Assembly (NCBI RefSeq): GCF_036346295.1
Contig: NZ_CP107819.1
Coordinates: 5,022,001 to 5,086,000, forward strand
Length of the DNA: 64,000 nt
From: Streptomyces sp. NBC_00536
Lineage (GTDB): Bacteria; Actinomycetota; Actinomycetes; Streptomycetales; Streptomycetaceae
Direction: 5' to 3'
The stretch's first letter is position 1. The number at the start of each line of letters is the position of its first letter. Positions 41,649 to 50,178 of the stretch are shown in pieces. The notes below the pieces were generated by a model, which worked only from the letters and a program-made list of their open reading frames with translations, searched no databases and was not told where the DNA came from. A program made the position numbers and the translations under genes.

Positions 41649-42893
41649 ATGAGCCACCGAAATGACGCGCTCAGGGCCGCCCGCATCAAGGCGGGCTGGC
41701 GCACCATGGAGGCAGCCGCTGCCGCACTCCAGACTTACGGACAACGGTTCCTCGACGACCCTCACTTCACCGTGAGCGCCCGTACCTGGCGCCGCTGGGA
41801 GGGCAATGCGCCCGGCTGGCCGCCGGAGGAGACCGGGACCGTGCTCCACGAGGCGCTCGGCCGGTGGCCCGAAGACCTCGGATTCACGACGCCCGCCGGG
41901 TGGATCCGGCCTGAGGCCCACTCAGAGGAAGACGTGAAGCGTCGCACCTTCGTATCCGTTACCGCAGCCGCGCTGATGCCCGGACCCGTCGGCAGCCAGC
42001 ACGTCGACCCCGCGCTCATCGATTACTTCCAGCAGCAGCTGGAGGGCCACTACCGCGCCGACATGTTCCTCGGTCCGCACGACCTCATCGGCACGGTCAG
42101 CGCTCAGTACCAGCTCATCGACAAGCTGGTGCGCAGCGCGAAGGGCGAAACCCGTCGCGGCCTGCTTCGCGTTGGCGCCGCGTACGCAGCACTCGTCGGC
42201 TGGCTCTACCAGGACGCCGGTGACCTGGGCGCCTCGACGTTCTGGCGGGGGATCACGCAGGAGATCGCGGCCCGGTCCCGGGACCCACACCTTGTCGGGT
42301 ACTCCCTCGTGAACTTGGCGCAGGTCCGGACGGACCTCAGCGACGGGCACGGCGTGATCGACCTGTGCGAGGCCGCTCTCGGCGACGACCGCCTGTTCCC
42401 CAAGGTCCGCATCATGGCCATGCAACAGCAGGCCCACGGTGCCAGCCTTACCGGCGACCGGACCGCCGTTGACCGGCTCATCGATACTGCGTACGGCCTT
42501 CTCTCCCGCGTCGACGACGACCTCCCCTGGGGCAATGCCTGCCGCCGCACGCCCGGCTACCTCGAAGTCCAGCGGGCCACCTGCTACGGCCGGCTCGGCC
42601 TCGGCCGCGAGGCAGAATCCCTCTGGTCGCAAGTCCTCGACGCAGTGCCCGCAACAGCCCGCCGGGACCGCGGCGTCTACCTCGCCCGGCATGCCACAGC
42701 AGCCGCTGGGGCCCGGGAACCGGAGAGGGCGGTAGAGATCGTCCGAGAGGCAGCAGTGATCGCGGCAGAGACCCGGTCCGCGCGGATGATCCGCGAACTG
42801 TCCACCCTGGAACGGGCCATGCGGCCGTGGCACGATGCCCCGGTGGGCCGGGACCTCGCCGAGATCCTGGCGCCTGTGAACGAGGGGAGCTGA
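41649..42893 (+). CDS. XRE-like regulator with tetratricopeptide-type C-terminal region
   Basis: A 414-residue protein. The N-terminus (ALRAARIKAGWRTMEAAAAALQTYG, VSARTWRRWEG) is a helix-turn-helix variant found in Streptomyces regulators with a helical-repeat C-terminal region. GLLRVGAAYAALVGWLYQDAGDLGASTFWRGITQEIAARSRDPHLVGYSLVNLAQVRTDL and the following segments form TPR-like helices. ATG 41649 is chosen; an ATG at 41628 would add seven residues. It is divergent from the three-gene operon at 41264-41494. No link to either biosynthetic block is evident. Confidence 0.72.
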   Translation: MSHRNDALRAARIKAGWRTMEAAAAALQTYGQRFLDDPHFTVSARTWRRWEGNAPGWPPEETGTVLHEALGRWPEDLGFTTPAGWIRPEAHSEEDVKRRTFVSVTAAALMPGPVGSQHVDPALIDYFQQQLEGHYRADMFLGPHDLIGTVSAQYQLIDKLVRSAKGETRRGLLRVGAAYAALVGWLYQDAGDLGASTFWRGITQEIAARSRDPHLVGYSLVNLAQVRTDLSDGHGVIDLCEAALGDDRLFPKVRIMAMQQQAHGASLTGDRTAVDRLIDTAYGLLSRVDDDLPWGNACRRTPGYLEVQRATCYGRLGLGREAESLWSQVLDAVPATARRDRGVYLARHATAAAGAREPERAVEIVREAAVIAAETRSARMIRELSTLERAMRPWHDAPVGRDLAEILAPVNEGS

Positions 42894-42894
42894 C

Positions 42895-43209
42895 ATGGGC
42901 CTGCCGCAGCCGATGACGGACGAGGAGATCGCCGAGCACCTGGCCGGGCTGCCAGGCTGGGCGCGGGAGGGCGACGCGATCACCCGCACGTACCCGATCC
43001 GCTACCACGCGGCGGTGGCCGCGATCGTCACGATCGCGGACCGCTCCCGGCGGATTCAGCACCACGCCGATCTCGACCTCCGCATCGATCACCTGCGCGC
43101 GTCGGTCACCACGCACGACGCGGGGCACCGGATCACCCGAGCCGACTTCGACCTCGCACACCGCATCGACGCGATCATCGCTGCGCACCAGGCGCTCCCG
43201 CTGGACTGA
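42895..43209 (+). CDS. Pterin-4a-carbinolamine dehydratase
   Basis: A 104-residue protein of normal length. LPGWAREGDAITRTYPIRYHAAVAAIVTIADRSRRIQHHADLDLRIDHLRASVTTHDAGHRITRADFDLAHRID contains the family motif [HHAD...LxxxTHDAGxxTxxD]. It dehydrates 4a-hydroxytetrahydropterin in the recycling of pterin cofactors. One base separates it from the preceding regulator gene, so it is co-transcribed. Confidence 0.85.
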   Translation: MGLPQPMTDEEIAEHLAGLPGWAREGDAITRTYPIRYHAAVAAIVTIADRSRRIQHHADLDLRIDHLRASVTTHDAGHRITRADFDLAHRIDAIIAAHQALPLD

Positions 43210-43266
43210 GCATCGACGCCGAAGAGCTGCCCCGCCGCTGACGCGGGACCCTAGGCTGGCGGGGTG

Positions 43267-43905
43267 ATGCGGACCGTTGTGCTGGATGTGGGGGAGACCC
43301 TGGTCCGTGACGACCGGTACTGGGCGTCCTGGGCGGACTGGCTGCACGTTCCCCGGCATACGCTGTCGGCGCTGGTGGGGGCCGTCGTCGTGGACGGCCG
43401 GGACAACGCGGACGCGCTGCGGTTGCTGCGGCCGGGGATCGACATCGGCGCCGAATACCGCGCCCGCGAGGCCGCGGGCCGGGGCGAGCGGCTCGATGAG
43501 ACCGACCTGTACGACGACGTTCGGCCGGCCCTGAGCGCCCTGCGGCGGCTCGGGCTGCGGGTCGTGATCGCCGGGAACCAGACGGCCAGGGCAGGGGAGC
43601 TGCTGCGGGCGCTGGACCTGCCCGTCGACCTGGTGGCGACCTCGGGGGAGTGGGGCGTGGCGAAGCCCTCGCCCGCGTTCTTCCGGCGCGTGCTGGAGGT
43701 GTCGCGGGCCCCGGCGGACCGGACGCTGTACGTCGGTGACCACCCGGCCAACGACATCCACCCGGCCAAGGCGGCGGGCCTGCGCACCGCGCACCTCCGG
43801 CGGGGTCCGTGGGGCTTCTGGTGGGCCGACGCCCCGGCCGTGCGGGCCGCCGCGGACTGGTCCGTGGACTCGCTCGCCGAGCTGGTGGGGATCGTCAAGC
43901 CTTAA
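43267..43905 (+). CDS. HAD hydrolase, haloacid dehalogenase-like
   Basis: A 212-residue protein. MRTVVLDVGETLVRDDR is motif I with DxGET, LRVVIAGNQTARAGELL takes the place of motif II, VATSGEWGVAKPSPAFF carries the Lys, and TLYVGDHPANDIHPAKAAGL is motif IV. It resembles phosphoglycolate-phosphatase-like HAD proteins. The start is ATG 43267 (GTG 43264 also possible). It is a single gene with no pathway hint from its neighbours. Confidence 0.8.
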   Translation: MRTVVLDVGETLVRDDRYWASWADWLHVPRHTLSALVGAVVVDGRDNADALRLLRPGIDIGAEYRAREAAGRGERLDETDLYDDVRPALSALRRLGLRVVIAGNQTARAGELLRALDLPVDLVATSGEWGVAKPSPAFFRRVLEVSRAPADRTLYVGDHPANDIHPAKAAGLRTAHLRRGPWGFWWADAPAVRAAADWSVDSLAELVGIVKP

Positions 43906-44018
43906 GGACGCGCGGGGAGTTCCGGCTCACGGTCACCCGTTCCCGTCGGGGCTCGCGCGGGATCGGCGCGCGTGATCGACATCGTGCGACGATCCTCCTT
44001 TGACTCGAGGGGGACCCG

Positions 44019-44528
44019 GTGCTGTTGCGTGATGTCTTGCTGGACGATGTCGATGCCTACGTCCGGATGCGCTGCGATCCCGTCATGATGGCGGACCTCG
44101 GCGGGCCCCTGCCGCGTGAGGGGATGGCGGACAAGGTTCGGCGGGACGTCGAGCAGGCGGGTGCCGACCTGGCGTGGATCAAGATGATCGTTGCCGATCC
44201 GGGCACCCCCGAGGTGGTGGCGGGGACGGTGACCCTCTGGTCCCATGACGCTGGTGAGGGGCCGGTTTCCGAGATCGGCTGGATGGTGCTGCCCGAGTTC
44301 CAGGGGCGGGGACTGGGCAAGCGTGCCGTCCGTACGGTGCTGGAGCAGGCCCGGGATCAGAACCGCTGGGGAGTGGTGCACGCCTTCCCGGCGACGGGCA
44401 ACGCGGCGTCGAACGCCATCTGCCGCTCGGTCGGCTTCCGGTTTCGCTCGGAGGTTCAAGTGACCTTCGCGGGGCGGGTGTTCAGGACCAACCAGTGGTC
44501 CATCGATCCGGGTGCCGACCTGACCTGA
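44019..44528 (+). CDS. GNAT-family N-acetyltransferase
   Basis: A 169-residue acetyltransferase. EIGWMVLPEFQGRGLGKRAVRTVLEQA is the acetyl-CoA motif (Q-x-x-G-x-G), and VVHAFPATGNAASNAICRSVGFRF is the C-terminal motif. The start is GTG 44019. The acceptor may be a protein N-terminus or a small amine. It ends just before the promoter that holds palindrome E and is probably independent of the phenazine cluster. Confidence 0.82.
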   Translation: MLLRDVLLDDVDAYVRMRCDPVMMADLGGPLPREGMADKVRRDVEQAGADLAWIKMIVADPGTPEVVAGTVTLWSHDAGEGPVSEIGWMVLPEFQGRGLGKRAVRTVLEQARDQNRWGVVHAFPATGNAASNAICRSVGFRFRSEVQVTFAGRVFRTNQWSIDPGADLT

Positions 44529-44583
44529 CGCCCCCTCGGCGAGGTGACAAAGTCGTTTCGGGCGTGCACTGGGGTCGCAAAAC

Positions 44584-44601
44584 ATAGAGAACACTCGCTA
44601 T
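44584..44601. promoter_or_regulatory. ARE-like palindrome E before the IS701-like regulator
   Basis: ATAGAGAACACTCGCTAT, followed by TCTTTATTT. It is the fifth copy of the window motif, 24 kb from the tetR genes and 60 bases before the start of the regulator at 44661. It links the phenazine half to the butyrolactone block. Confidence 0.65.
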
Positions 44602-44660
44602 TCTTTATTTCGCTGGCCAACCGACCCGATCGACCCGTTCGCCGGAGGGAGCTGCCCGCC

Positions 44661-45842
44661 ATGCCGACCGCCGACTTACTCGCCCGGCGTCTCTTCCACT
44701 GCCTGCCCCGCACCGATCAGCGCCGCTGGGCCGGTGCCTATCTGTCCGGGCTGCTGGGCACGCCCGGAAAGAAGTCCGTGCGGAACATGGCGCGGTCCAC
44801 CGCCGCCCTGGGAGCCGCCTCGCAGTCCCTGCACCAGGTCGTCAACGCGAGTACCTGGGACTGGAACCCGGTCCGCCGGGAGCTGGCCGCCTGGTGCGGT
44901 GAGCAGGCCGGGGTGCGGGCGCTGCGGATGGTGCCCGTGGTCATCCCCAAGCGCGGGCAGTGCTCCGCCGGGGTGCACCGCCGCTTCGATCCGGCGGGCG
45001 GGCGCACCCTGAGCTGCCAGCTCGCGCTCGGGCTGTTCCTCGTCACCGACCACGGCAGCGTCCCGGTCGACTGGCGGCTGTTCCTGCCGGGCCGCTGGAG
45101 CGAGGACGACGAGCTGTGCGAGCGGGCCCGGATACCGGCCGCCGCCCGCACCGCCCCCGGCGCCCGTACCGCCCCCGCCACCCACCCCGGGCTCGGCCTC
45201 GACCAGGCCGCCGAGGCCGCCGCCGCGCACGCGGCCGCCGCGGGCGTGCCCGTGGTCGCCGAGGCCGACACCGAGGCCCCCGCCGACGCGGTGCGGCTCA
45301 TCGCGGGGCTGGCCGGGCGCAGCCTCGGCTTCGCCGTCTCGGTGCCTCCGGGCACCCCCGTGCTCTGCGGCCCGCCCGGCGACCGGGCGCCGCACACCAC
45401 CACCGTGGCCCGGCTCGCGGCCCGCCTCGGCCCCGCGGCCTCCCCGCTCGCGGGCGGGCGGCTGCGCCGGGCGCCCGCGCTCATCCGGGTCCCCGGTGTG
45501 GCCCGCCCGCTGGCCCTGCTCACCGAGTGGGACCCGGCGGCCCCGGACCGGCCCGTGCGGCACTGGGTCGCCGACCCCGACGGCCGCACCCTGGCCGCCG
45601 TCCGGTTCTCCCTCTCGGCCACCGCCTCGATGTCCCTGGCCACCTCGATGGAGGTACTGGAGGGCTGCGGGCTGCTCGATTTCGAGGGGCGTTCCTTCCC
45701 GGGCTGGCACCGCCACATGACCCTCGTCTCGGCCGCCGCCGCCCACCGCCTGCTGGGCGGGCCGCAGCGGGCGGCCGCCCGCCCCGACCGAGCCCGTGCC
45801 CATGCCCATGCCCACGCCCATGCCCATGCGTTCAGCGGCTGA
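44661..45842 (+). CDS. IS701-transposase-like protein, probably domesticated regulator; TTA codon
   Basis: A 393-residue protein resembling IS701-family transposases: LHQVVNASTWDWNPVRREL, IPKRGQCSAGVHRRFDP, GRTLSCQLALGLFLVTDHGSVPVDWRLFLPGRWSEDD. Where active enzymes read IDDTGFPKKG, this one reads VPVVIPKRG (91-99), so the first catalytic Asp is gone. No terminal inverted repeats flank it. Codon 6 (44676-44678) is TTA. The C-terminus is an Ala-His tail (six His). GGAGGGAG precedes ATG 44661. It starts the phenazine region, followed by the StrR-like gene, and its promoter holds palindrome E, so a regulatory role is likely. Confidence 0.75.
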   Translation: MPTADLLARRLFHCLPRTDQRRWAGAYLSGLLGTPGKKSVRNMARSTAALGAASQSLHQVVNASTWDWNPVRRELAAWCGEQAGVRALRMVPVVIPKRGQCSAGVHRRFDPAGGRTLSCQLALGLFLVTDHGSVPVDWRLFLPGRWSEDDELCERARIPAAARTAPGARTAPATHPGLGLDQAAEAAAAHAAAAGVPVVAEADTEAPADAVRLIAGLAGRSLGFAVSVPPGTPVLCGPPGDRAPHTTTVARLAARLGPAASPLAGGRLRRAPALIRVPGVARPLALLTEWDPAAPDRPVRHWVADPDGRTLAAVRFSLSATASMSLATSMEVLEGCGLLDFEGRSFPGWHRHMTLVSAAAAHRLLGGPQRAAARPDRARAHAHAHAHAHAFSG

Positions 45843-45887
45843 CCGCGCCCTGCGCACCGAGCGCACCCAGCGCACCAAGGAGTTGAG

Positions 45888-47066
45888 ATGACCGTCGACA
45901 CGGCGGCAGCCCCCGTCCGCGCGATCAACGCGATCAAGCTGCCCGCCTTCACCGCGCTGCCCGCGATCACCGCCCTGCCGTCCATCACCGCCCTGCGCCC
46001 GGTCACCCTGCCCGCGTCCGCCTCGGCCGCCTCGCCCGCCTCGGCCCTGACGACCGGCTGCGTGCCCGTCGACGCGCTGCTCGACGCCGAATCCCCGCGC
46101 CTCGCCGGGGTGGACCAGGACCACGTCCGGCTGCTGGCGGGCCTGGAGACCGAACTCCCGCCGATCGTCGTGCACCGCTCCACCCTGCGCGTGATCGACG
46201 GGATGCACCGGCTGCACGCGGCCCGGCTGCGCGGCCGCGAGTCCATCGCCGTCCGCTGGTTCGACGGCACCCGCCCCGAGGCCTTCCTGCTGGCCGTCGA
46301 GGCGAACAACCGGCACGGGCTGCCGCTGACCCTCTCCGACCGCCGCGAGTCCGCGCGCCGCATCCTGCGCGCCTGGCCCGACTGGTCGGACCGGGCGGTC
46401 GCCGCCAAGGTCGGCCTGTCCGGCAAGACCGTGGGGGTGCTCCGCCGCGCCGCCGCCGAGAACGGCGAGGGCGGCGCCCCCGGAGAACTGCCCGCCGCCC
46501 GGGTGGGCTGCGACGGCCGGGCCCGCCCGCTCAACGCCACCGAGGGCCGGCTGCGGGCCATGGACTACCTCGCGGTGCGCCCCGAGGCCTCGCTCCGCGA
46601 GATCGCCCGCTCCGCCGGGATATCGGTGGAGACCGCCCGTGACGTGCGCGACCGGCTCAGCCGCGGCGAGGGCCCGCTCCCGGGCAGCGGCGCGGGGGCC
46701 CGTACGGGCGTGCGCACGGGCGTACGGGCCCCCGCGCCGGACGGTGACGGCGCGGCCGCCCGCCCGGGCCGCGCGGAGGGGCGCGCCGAGGGCCGTACCG
46801 CGGGCCGCACCCCCGTCGACCTGCCGCTCGTCCTGGACTCGCTCAAGCGCGACCCCACCCTCAAGTACAGCGACGAGGGCCGCGCGATGATCCGCTGGCT
46901 GGAGGCCCGGATGATCCGCGAGGGCGAGAGCGGAGTGGTGCTGCGCGCCCCCGACCACCAGGCCCCGAAGATCGCCGCCATGGCCCGCGCGTGCGCCGCG
47001 CACTGGGACGAGATAGCCACCGAACTGGAACACCGCGGTGCCCGGACGGCCCCCGACGAGAACTGA
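45888..47066 (+). CDS. StrR/NovG-type pathway-specific activator (ParB-like)
   Basis: A 392-residue regulator. After an Ala/Pro-rich N-terminus, the ParB-like domain (about 55-135) contains ELPPIVVHRSTLRVIDGMHRLHAARLRG and FLLAVEANNRHGLPLTLSDRRESARRIL. A helix-turn-helix follows (WSDRAVAAKVGLSGKTVGVLRR), and a second lies at LREIARSAGISVETARDVRDRL. StrR, NovG and relatives activate antibiotic clusters by binding inverted repeats separated by 11 bases; an arrangement of that geometry lies at 51453. A low-complexity Arg/Gly linker joins a helical C-terminus. ATG 45888 follows AAGGAG. Probable activator of the phenazine genes. Confidence 0.83.
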   Translation: MTVDTAAAPVRAINAIKLPAFTALPAITALPSITALRPVTLPASASAASPASALTTGCVPVDALLDAESPRLAGVDQDHVRLLAGLETELPPIVVHRSTLRVIDGMHRLHAARLRGRESIAVRWFDGTRPEAFLLAVEANNRHGLPLTLSDRRESARRILRAWPDWSDRAVAAKVGLSGKTVGVLRRAAAENGEGGAPGELPAARVGCDGRARPLNATEGRLRAMDYLAVRPEASLREIARSAGISVETARDVRDRLSRGEGPLPGSGAGARTGVRTGVRAPAPDGDGAAARPGRAEGRAEGRTAGRTPVDLPLVLDSLKRDPTLKYSDEGRAMIRWLEARMIREGESGVVLRAPDHQAPKIAAMARACAAHWDEIATELEHRGARTAPDEN

Positions 47067-47096
47067 ACAACCGCTGAGGGAAGATGAGTTGACACG

Positions 47097-48653
47097 ATGA
47101 CGACCACCGCGAGCAGCACCGCGAACGCCACCGCAGGGACGGCCGCGCCGAGCGCGAAGAATCCGTGGGCCGCGCTGTCGGCACTCTGTGTCGGCTTCTT
47201 CCTGATCATGATGGACACGACGATCGTGACCGTCGCGATCCCCGGCATCATGAGCGGCCTCGACGCCGACCTGAACCAGATCACCTGGGTGCACAGCGTC
47301 TACCTGCTCACCTACGCCGTCCCCCTGCTGGTCGCCGGACGCCTCGGCGACCGCTTCGGCCGCAAGCCCGTCTTCCTCGCCGGCATGGCCGTCTTCACCG
47401 CCGCCTCCCTGTGGTGCGGGCTCTCCGGCAGCGCCGGGATGCTGATGACCGCCCGCGGCGTGCAGGGCGTCGGGGCCGCGCTGATGGCCCCGCAGACCAT
47501 GGCCTTCGTGACCACCCTCTTCCCCGCCAACCGGCGCGGCGCGGCCCTCGGGATCTGGGGCGCCGTCGCGGGCCTGGCCACCACCGTCGGGCCGCTGCTC
47601 GGCGGTTTCCTCGTCGGCTCCGCGGGCTGGCAGTGGATCTTCCTGGTCAACGTGCCGATCGGCCTCGCCGGGCTCGTCATGACCGTGGAGCTGGTCCCCG
47701 GCGGCCAGCCCCGCAACCACCGTCGCTTCGACCTGCTCGGCACCCTGCTCTCCGGACTCGGCCTGTTCGCCGTGGTGTTCGGCCTGCAGAACGGCCAGCA
47801 CTACGACTGGGGCACCGTCGCCGGGCCGCTCACCGTGCCGATGGTCATCGGGGCGGGCGTGGTCCTGCTCGTCGTCTTCGTGCTCTGGCAGCGCTTCAAC
47901 CCGCGCGAGCCGCTGATGCCGCTGTCCCTCTTCCGGCGCCGCCACTTCTCCACCGCCGCCTTCGCCGCGGCCGCCATCGGCTTCGCCGTCACCGGCCTCT
48001 ACCTGCCGCTCACCCTCTACATGCAGGCGGTCATGGAACTCTCCCCGCAGCAGGCCGGGCTGCTCATGGTGCCCGTCGCCGTCTCCAGCGGCCTGGCCGG
48101 ACCACTGGCCGGCACCCTCTCCGACCGGGTCCCCGGCAAATGGGTGGTCCTCGCCGGATTCCTGATCTTCGCGGCCGGCCTGGGCATGATCGTCCTGGCG
48201 ATGCGCCCCGACGGCGGGGTCTGGCAGCTCGCCGGCGCACTGTTCTTCGCCGGGATCGGTACGGGCGCGGCCTTCGCGCCCATGGCCAATGTGGCCACCG
48301 GTTCGCTGCCCGTCGCGGACATCGGCGCGGGGGCCGGGATGTACAACTCGATCCGCCAGGTCGGCTGTGTCATCGGCGCCGCCGCCGTGGGCGTGCTGAT
48401 GCAGGCGCAGCTGTCCTCGCGGCTCGCCACCGAGACCCTCGCCGAGAACGCCAGCACCGCCGAACGCCACGCGTTCCACGAGGGGTTGGCGCAGGCCTCC
48501 GGAATGACCCTGCTGCTCCCCGTGGTCGTCCTGCTCGTGGGCGCGCTCGCCTGCCTGCTGATGCCGTCCGGGAAATCCGCGCACGCGGATACGGAGAAGC
48601 CCGCCGCGCAGCCGCCGGTCACCCCGAATCCCGACCTCCAAAAGGTCGGCTGA
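47097..48653 (+). CDS. MFS exporter, 14-TM DHA2 type (3)
   Basis: A 518-residue EmrB/QacA-like exporter. FFLIMMDTTIVTVAIPGIMSGLDADLNQITWV is TM1 with motif D1, AGRLGDRFGRKPVF is motif A, ARGVQGVGAALMAPQTMAFVTTLFPANRRGAALGIWGAVAGLATTVGPLLGG is motifs B and C. It is probably the phenazine exporter and self-protection pump, being the first structural gene behind the StrR-like activator. Confidence 0.87.
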   Translation: MTTTASSTANATAGTAAPSAKNPWAALSALCVGFFLIMMDTTIVTVAIPGIMSGLDADLNQITWVHSVYLLTYAVPLLVAGRLGDRFGRKPVFLAGMAVFTAASLWCGLSGSAGMLMTARGVQGVGAALMAPQTMAFVTTLFPANRRGAALGIWGAVAGLATTVGPLLGGFLVGSAGWQWIFLVNVPIGLAGLVMTVELVPGGQPRNHRRFDLLGTLLSGLGLFAVVFGLQNGQHYDWGTVAGPLTVPMVIGAGVVLLVVFVLWQRFNPREPLMPLSLFRRRHFSTAAFAAAAIGFAVTGLYLPLTLYMQAVMELSPQQAGLLMVPVAVSSGLAGPLAGTLSDRVPGKWVVLAGFLIFAAGLGMIVLAMRPDGGVWQLAGALFFAGIGTGAAFAPMANVATGSLPVADIGAGAGMYNSIRQVGCVIGAAAVGVLMQAQLSSRLATETLAENASTAERHAFHEGLAQASGMTLLLPVVVLLVGALACLLMPSGKSAHADTEKPAAQPPVTPNPDLQKVG

Positions 48654-48686
48654 ACCACCATGCGAACCACCATGTGAACCACCGCA
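48651..48686 (+). repeat. Three 12-base tandem repeats starting at the exporter stop codon
   Basis: TGAACCACCATG, CGAACCACCATG and TGAACCACCGCA follow one another, the first TGA being the stop of the exporter gene. Similar stop-anchored repeats occur at 53638 and 59220. Confidence 0.75.
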
Positions 48687-48714
48687 TTGCGTGCCATCGA
48701 AAGGAATAGTCCTG

Positions 48715-50097
48715 ATGTCCCATGACAGCACCCGGATTGACTTCACCCCCCTTACGGAATCGGTGACCGGGCCGGTATTCACCCCCGGACAGGAGGGCTA
48801 CGAGGAGGAACTCACCGGATTCCAGGCCGGATACCGGCACGCCCCCGCCGCCGTCCTCGGTGCCGCGAACGCCGAGGACGTCCGCCTCGCGGTCGCCTTC
48901 GCCGCCGGGCACGGCATCCCCGTCTCCGTCCAGGCCACCGGCCATGGCGTCACCGTCCTCGACGACGGCGGCCTGGTGATCAACACCCGCCGCCTGACCG
49001 GGGTCACCGTCGACCCGCAGGCGCGCACCGCCCGCATCGAGGCGGGCGCCCGCTGGGAGCAGGTCGTCGAGCGGACCGCCCCGCACGGGCTGGCCCCGCT
49101 CAGCGGTTCCGCCGGGCACGTCGGCGTGGTCGGTTACACCCTGGCGGGCGGACTCGGTCTGCTGGCGCGGGAGTTCGGTTACGCCGCCGACCTGGTCGAG
49201 GCCGTCGAGGTGGTCACCGCCGACGGACAGGCCCGCCGGGTCACCGCCGACAGCGACCCCGACCTCTTCTGGGCGCTGCGCGGCGGCCGCGACAACTTCG
49301 GCATCGTCACCGCCCTGGAGATCTCGCTGCTGCCCGTCGCCACCGTCTACGGCGGCGGCATGTACTTCGACGCGGCGCAGGCCGACCAGGTCCTCGCCCA
49401 GTTCCGGAGCTGGACCGCGACCGCCCCGGAGAGCGTCACCGCCTCCCTCGGCATGATCGAGTACCCGCCGATCCCGGTCTTCCCCGAGCCGCTGCGCGGC
49501 CGCCACGTCGTGCACGTCCGCTTCGCCACCACCGAGCTCGCCGCGGGCCCGGAACTGGTCGCGCCCTGGCGGGAGTTCGGTGCCGAGATCATCCACGAGC
49601 ACCTGGGCGAACTGGCCTACCCCGAGGTCGGCTCCATCTACGCCGAGCCGACCTTCTCGCACGCCTACGACGGCAACAGCGTCCTGCTGAGCGAGCTGAC
49701 CCCCGAGGTCCTGGAGGCCGTACGGACGCTGGCCGGGCCCGGATCGCCGGTGGACTGCATCGTCGACCTGCGCCACATGGGCGGGGCCCTGGCGCGGCAG
49801 CCGGAGGTGCCCAACTCGGTGCCGTTCCGCGAGGCCGCCTACATCCTGCGCGTCCTGTCGGGCTCGGACGAGGCGCCGCTGGCGGAGATCCGCGCCGCGC
49901 ACGCCGCCCTCGACGAGGCCGTCAAGCCCTGGACCCTGGGCCGCTCGCTGAACTTCGTCTACGGCGAGCGCACCGCCGACGCCTTCGCGGGCGAGCTGTA
50001 CGACCCGGCCACCCGGGCCCGCCTGGCCAAGCTCAAGGGCGTCTACGACCCGGCCAACCTCTTCCGCACGAACCTCAACATCGAGCCCGCCGCGTAA
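48715..50097 (+). CDS. FAD-linked oxidoreductase, berberine-bridge-enzyme type
   Basis: A 460-residue oxidase. HAPAAVLGAANAEDVRLAVAFAAGHGIPVSVQATGHGV and GLVINTRRLTGVTVDPQARTARIEAGARWEQV form the FAD_binding_4 domain. The His of TGHG is placed for 8-alpha-histidyl FAD linkage. The second attachment Cys of many BBE enzymes is absent (GSAGHVGVVGY). The BBE tail reads LAKLKGVYDPANLFRTNLNI. It probably aromatises or oxidises a dihydrophenazine or side-chain alcohol; this is inferred from context. ATG 48715 has AAAGGAA upstream. Confidence 0.82.
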   Translation: MSHDSTRIDFTPLTESVTGPVFTPGQEGYEEELTGFQAGYRHAPAAVLGAANAEDVRLAVAFAAGHGIPVSVQATGHGVTVLDDGGLVINTRRLTGVTVDPQARTARIEAGARWEQVVERTAPHGLAPLSGSAGHVGVVGYTLAGGLGLLAREFGYAADLVEAVEVVTADGQARRVTADSDPDLFWALRGGRDNFGIVTALEISLLPVATVYGGGMYFDAAQADQVLAQFRSWTATAPESVTASLGMIEYPPIPVFPEPLRGRHVVHVRFATTELAAGPELVAPWREFGAEIIHEHLGELAYPEVGSIYAEPTFSHAYDGNSVLLSELTPEVLEAVRTLAGPGSPVDCIVDLRHMGGALARQPEVPNSVPFREAAYILRVLSGSDEAPLAEIRAAHAALDEAVKPWTLGRSLNFVYGERTADAFAGELYDPATRARLAKLKGVYDPANLFRTNLNIEPAA

Positions 50098-50119
50098 GCG
50101 CACGCCTCGTACGCACGAC

Positions 50120-50155
50120 AGTGCCCCGGGACCGGATCACCGGTCCCGGGGCACT
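50120..50155. terminator. 16-bp perfect bidirectional terminator
   Basis: AGTGCCCCGGGACCGG (50120-50135) and its exact complement (50140-50155) flank the loop ATCA. T residues follow on the + strand. It lies between the convergent FAD oxidase and VOC-family genes. Confidence 0.88.
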
Positions 50156-50178
50156 TTCCGTACGGGCGCCCAGCGGGG

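Noticed and set aside
44661..45842. Intact insertion sequence
   Set aside because: No terminal inverted repeats or target-site duplication could be seen, and the first catalytic Asp segment is replaced.
44676..48782. A very long open frame on the minus strand
   Set aside because: It is antisense to the IS701-like, StrR-like and exporter genes, which have clear protein families and proper third-position GC. Its own translation is low-complexity Gly/Arg/Glu, typical of antisense frames in very GC-rich DNA.
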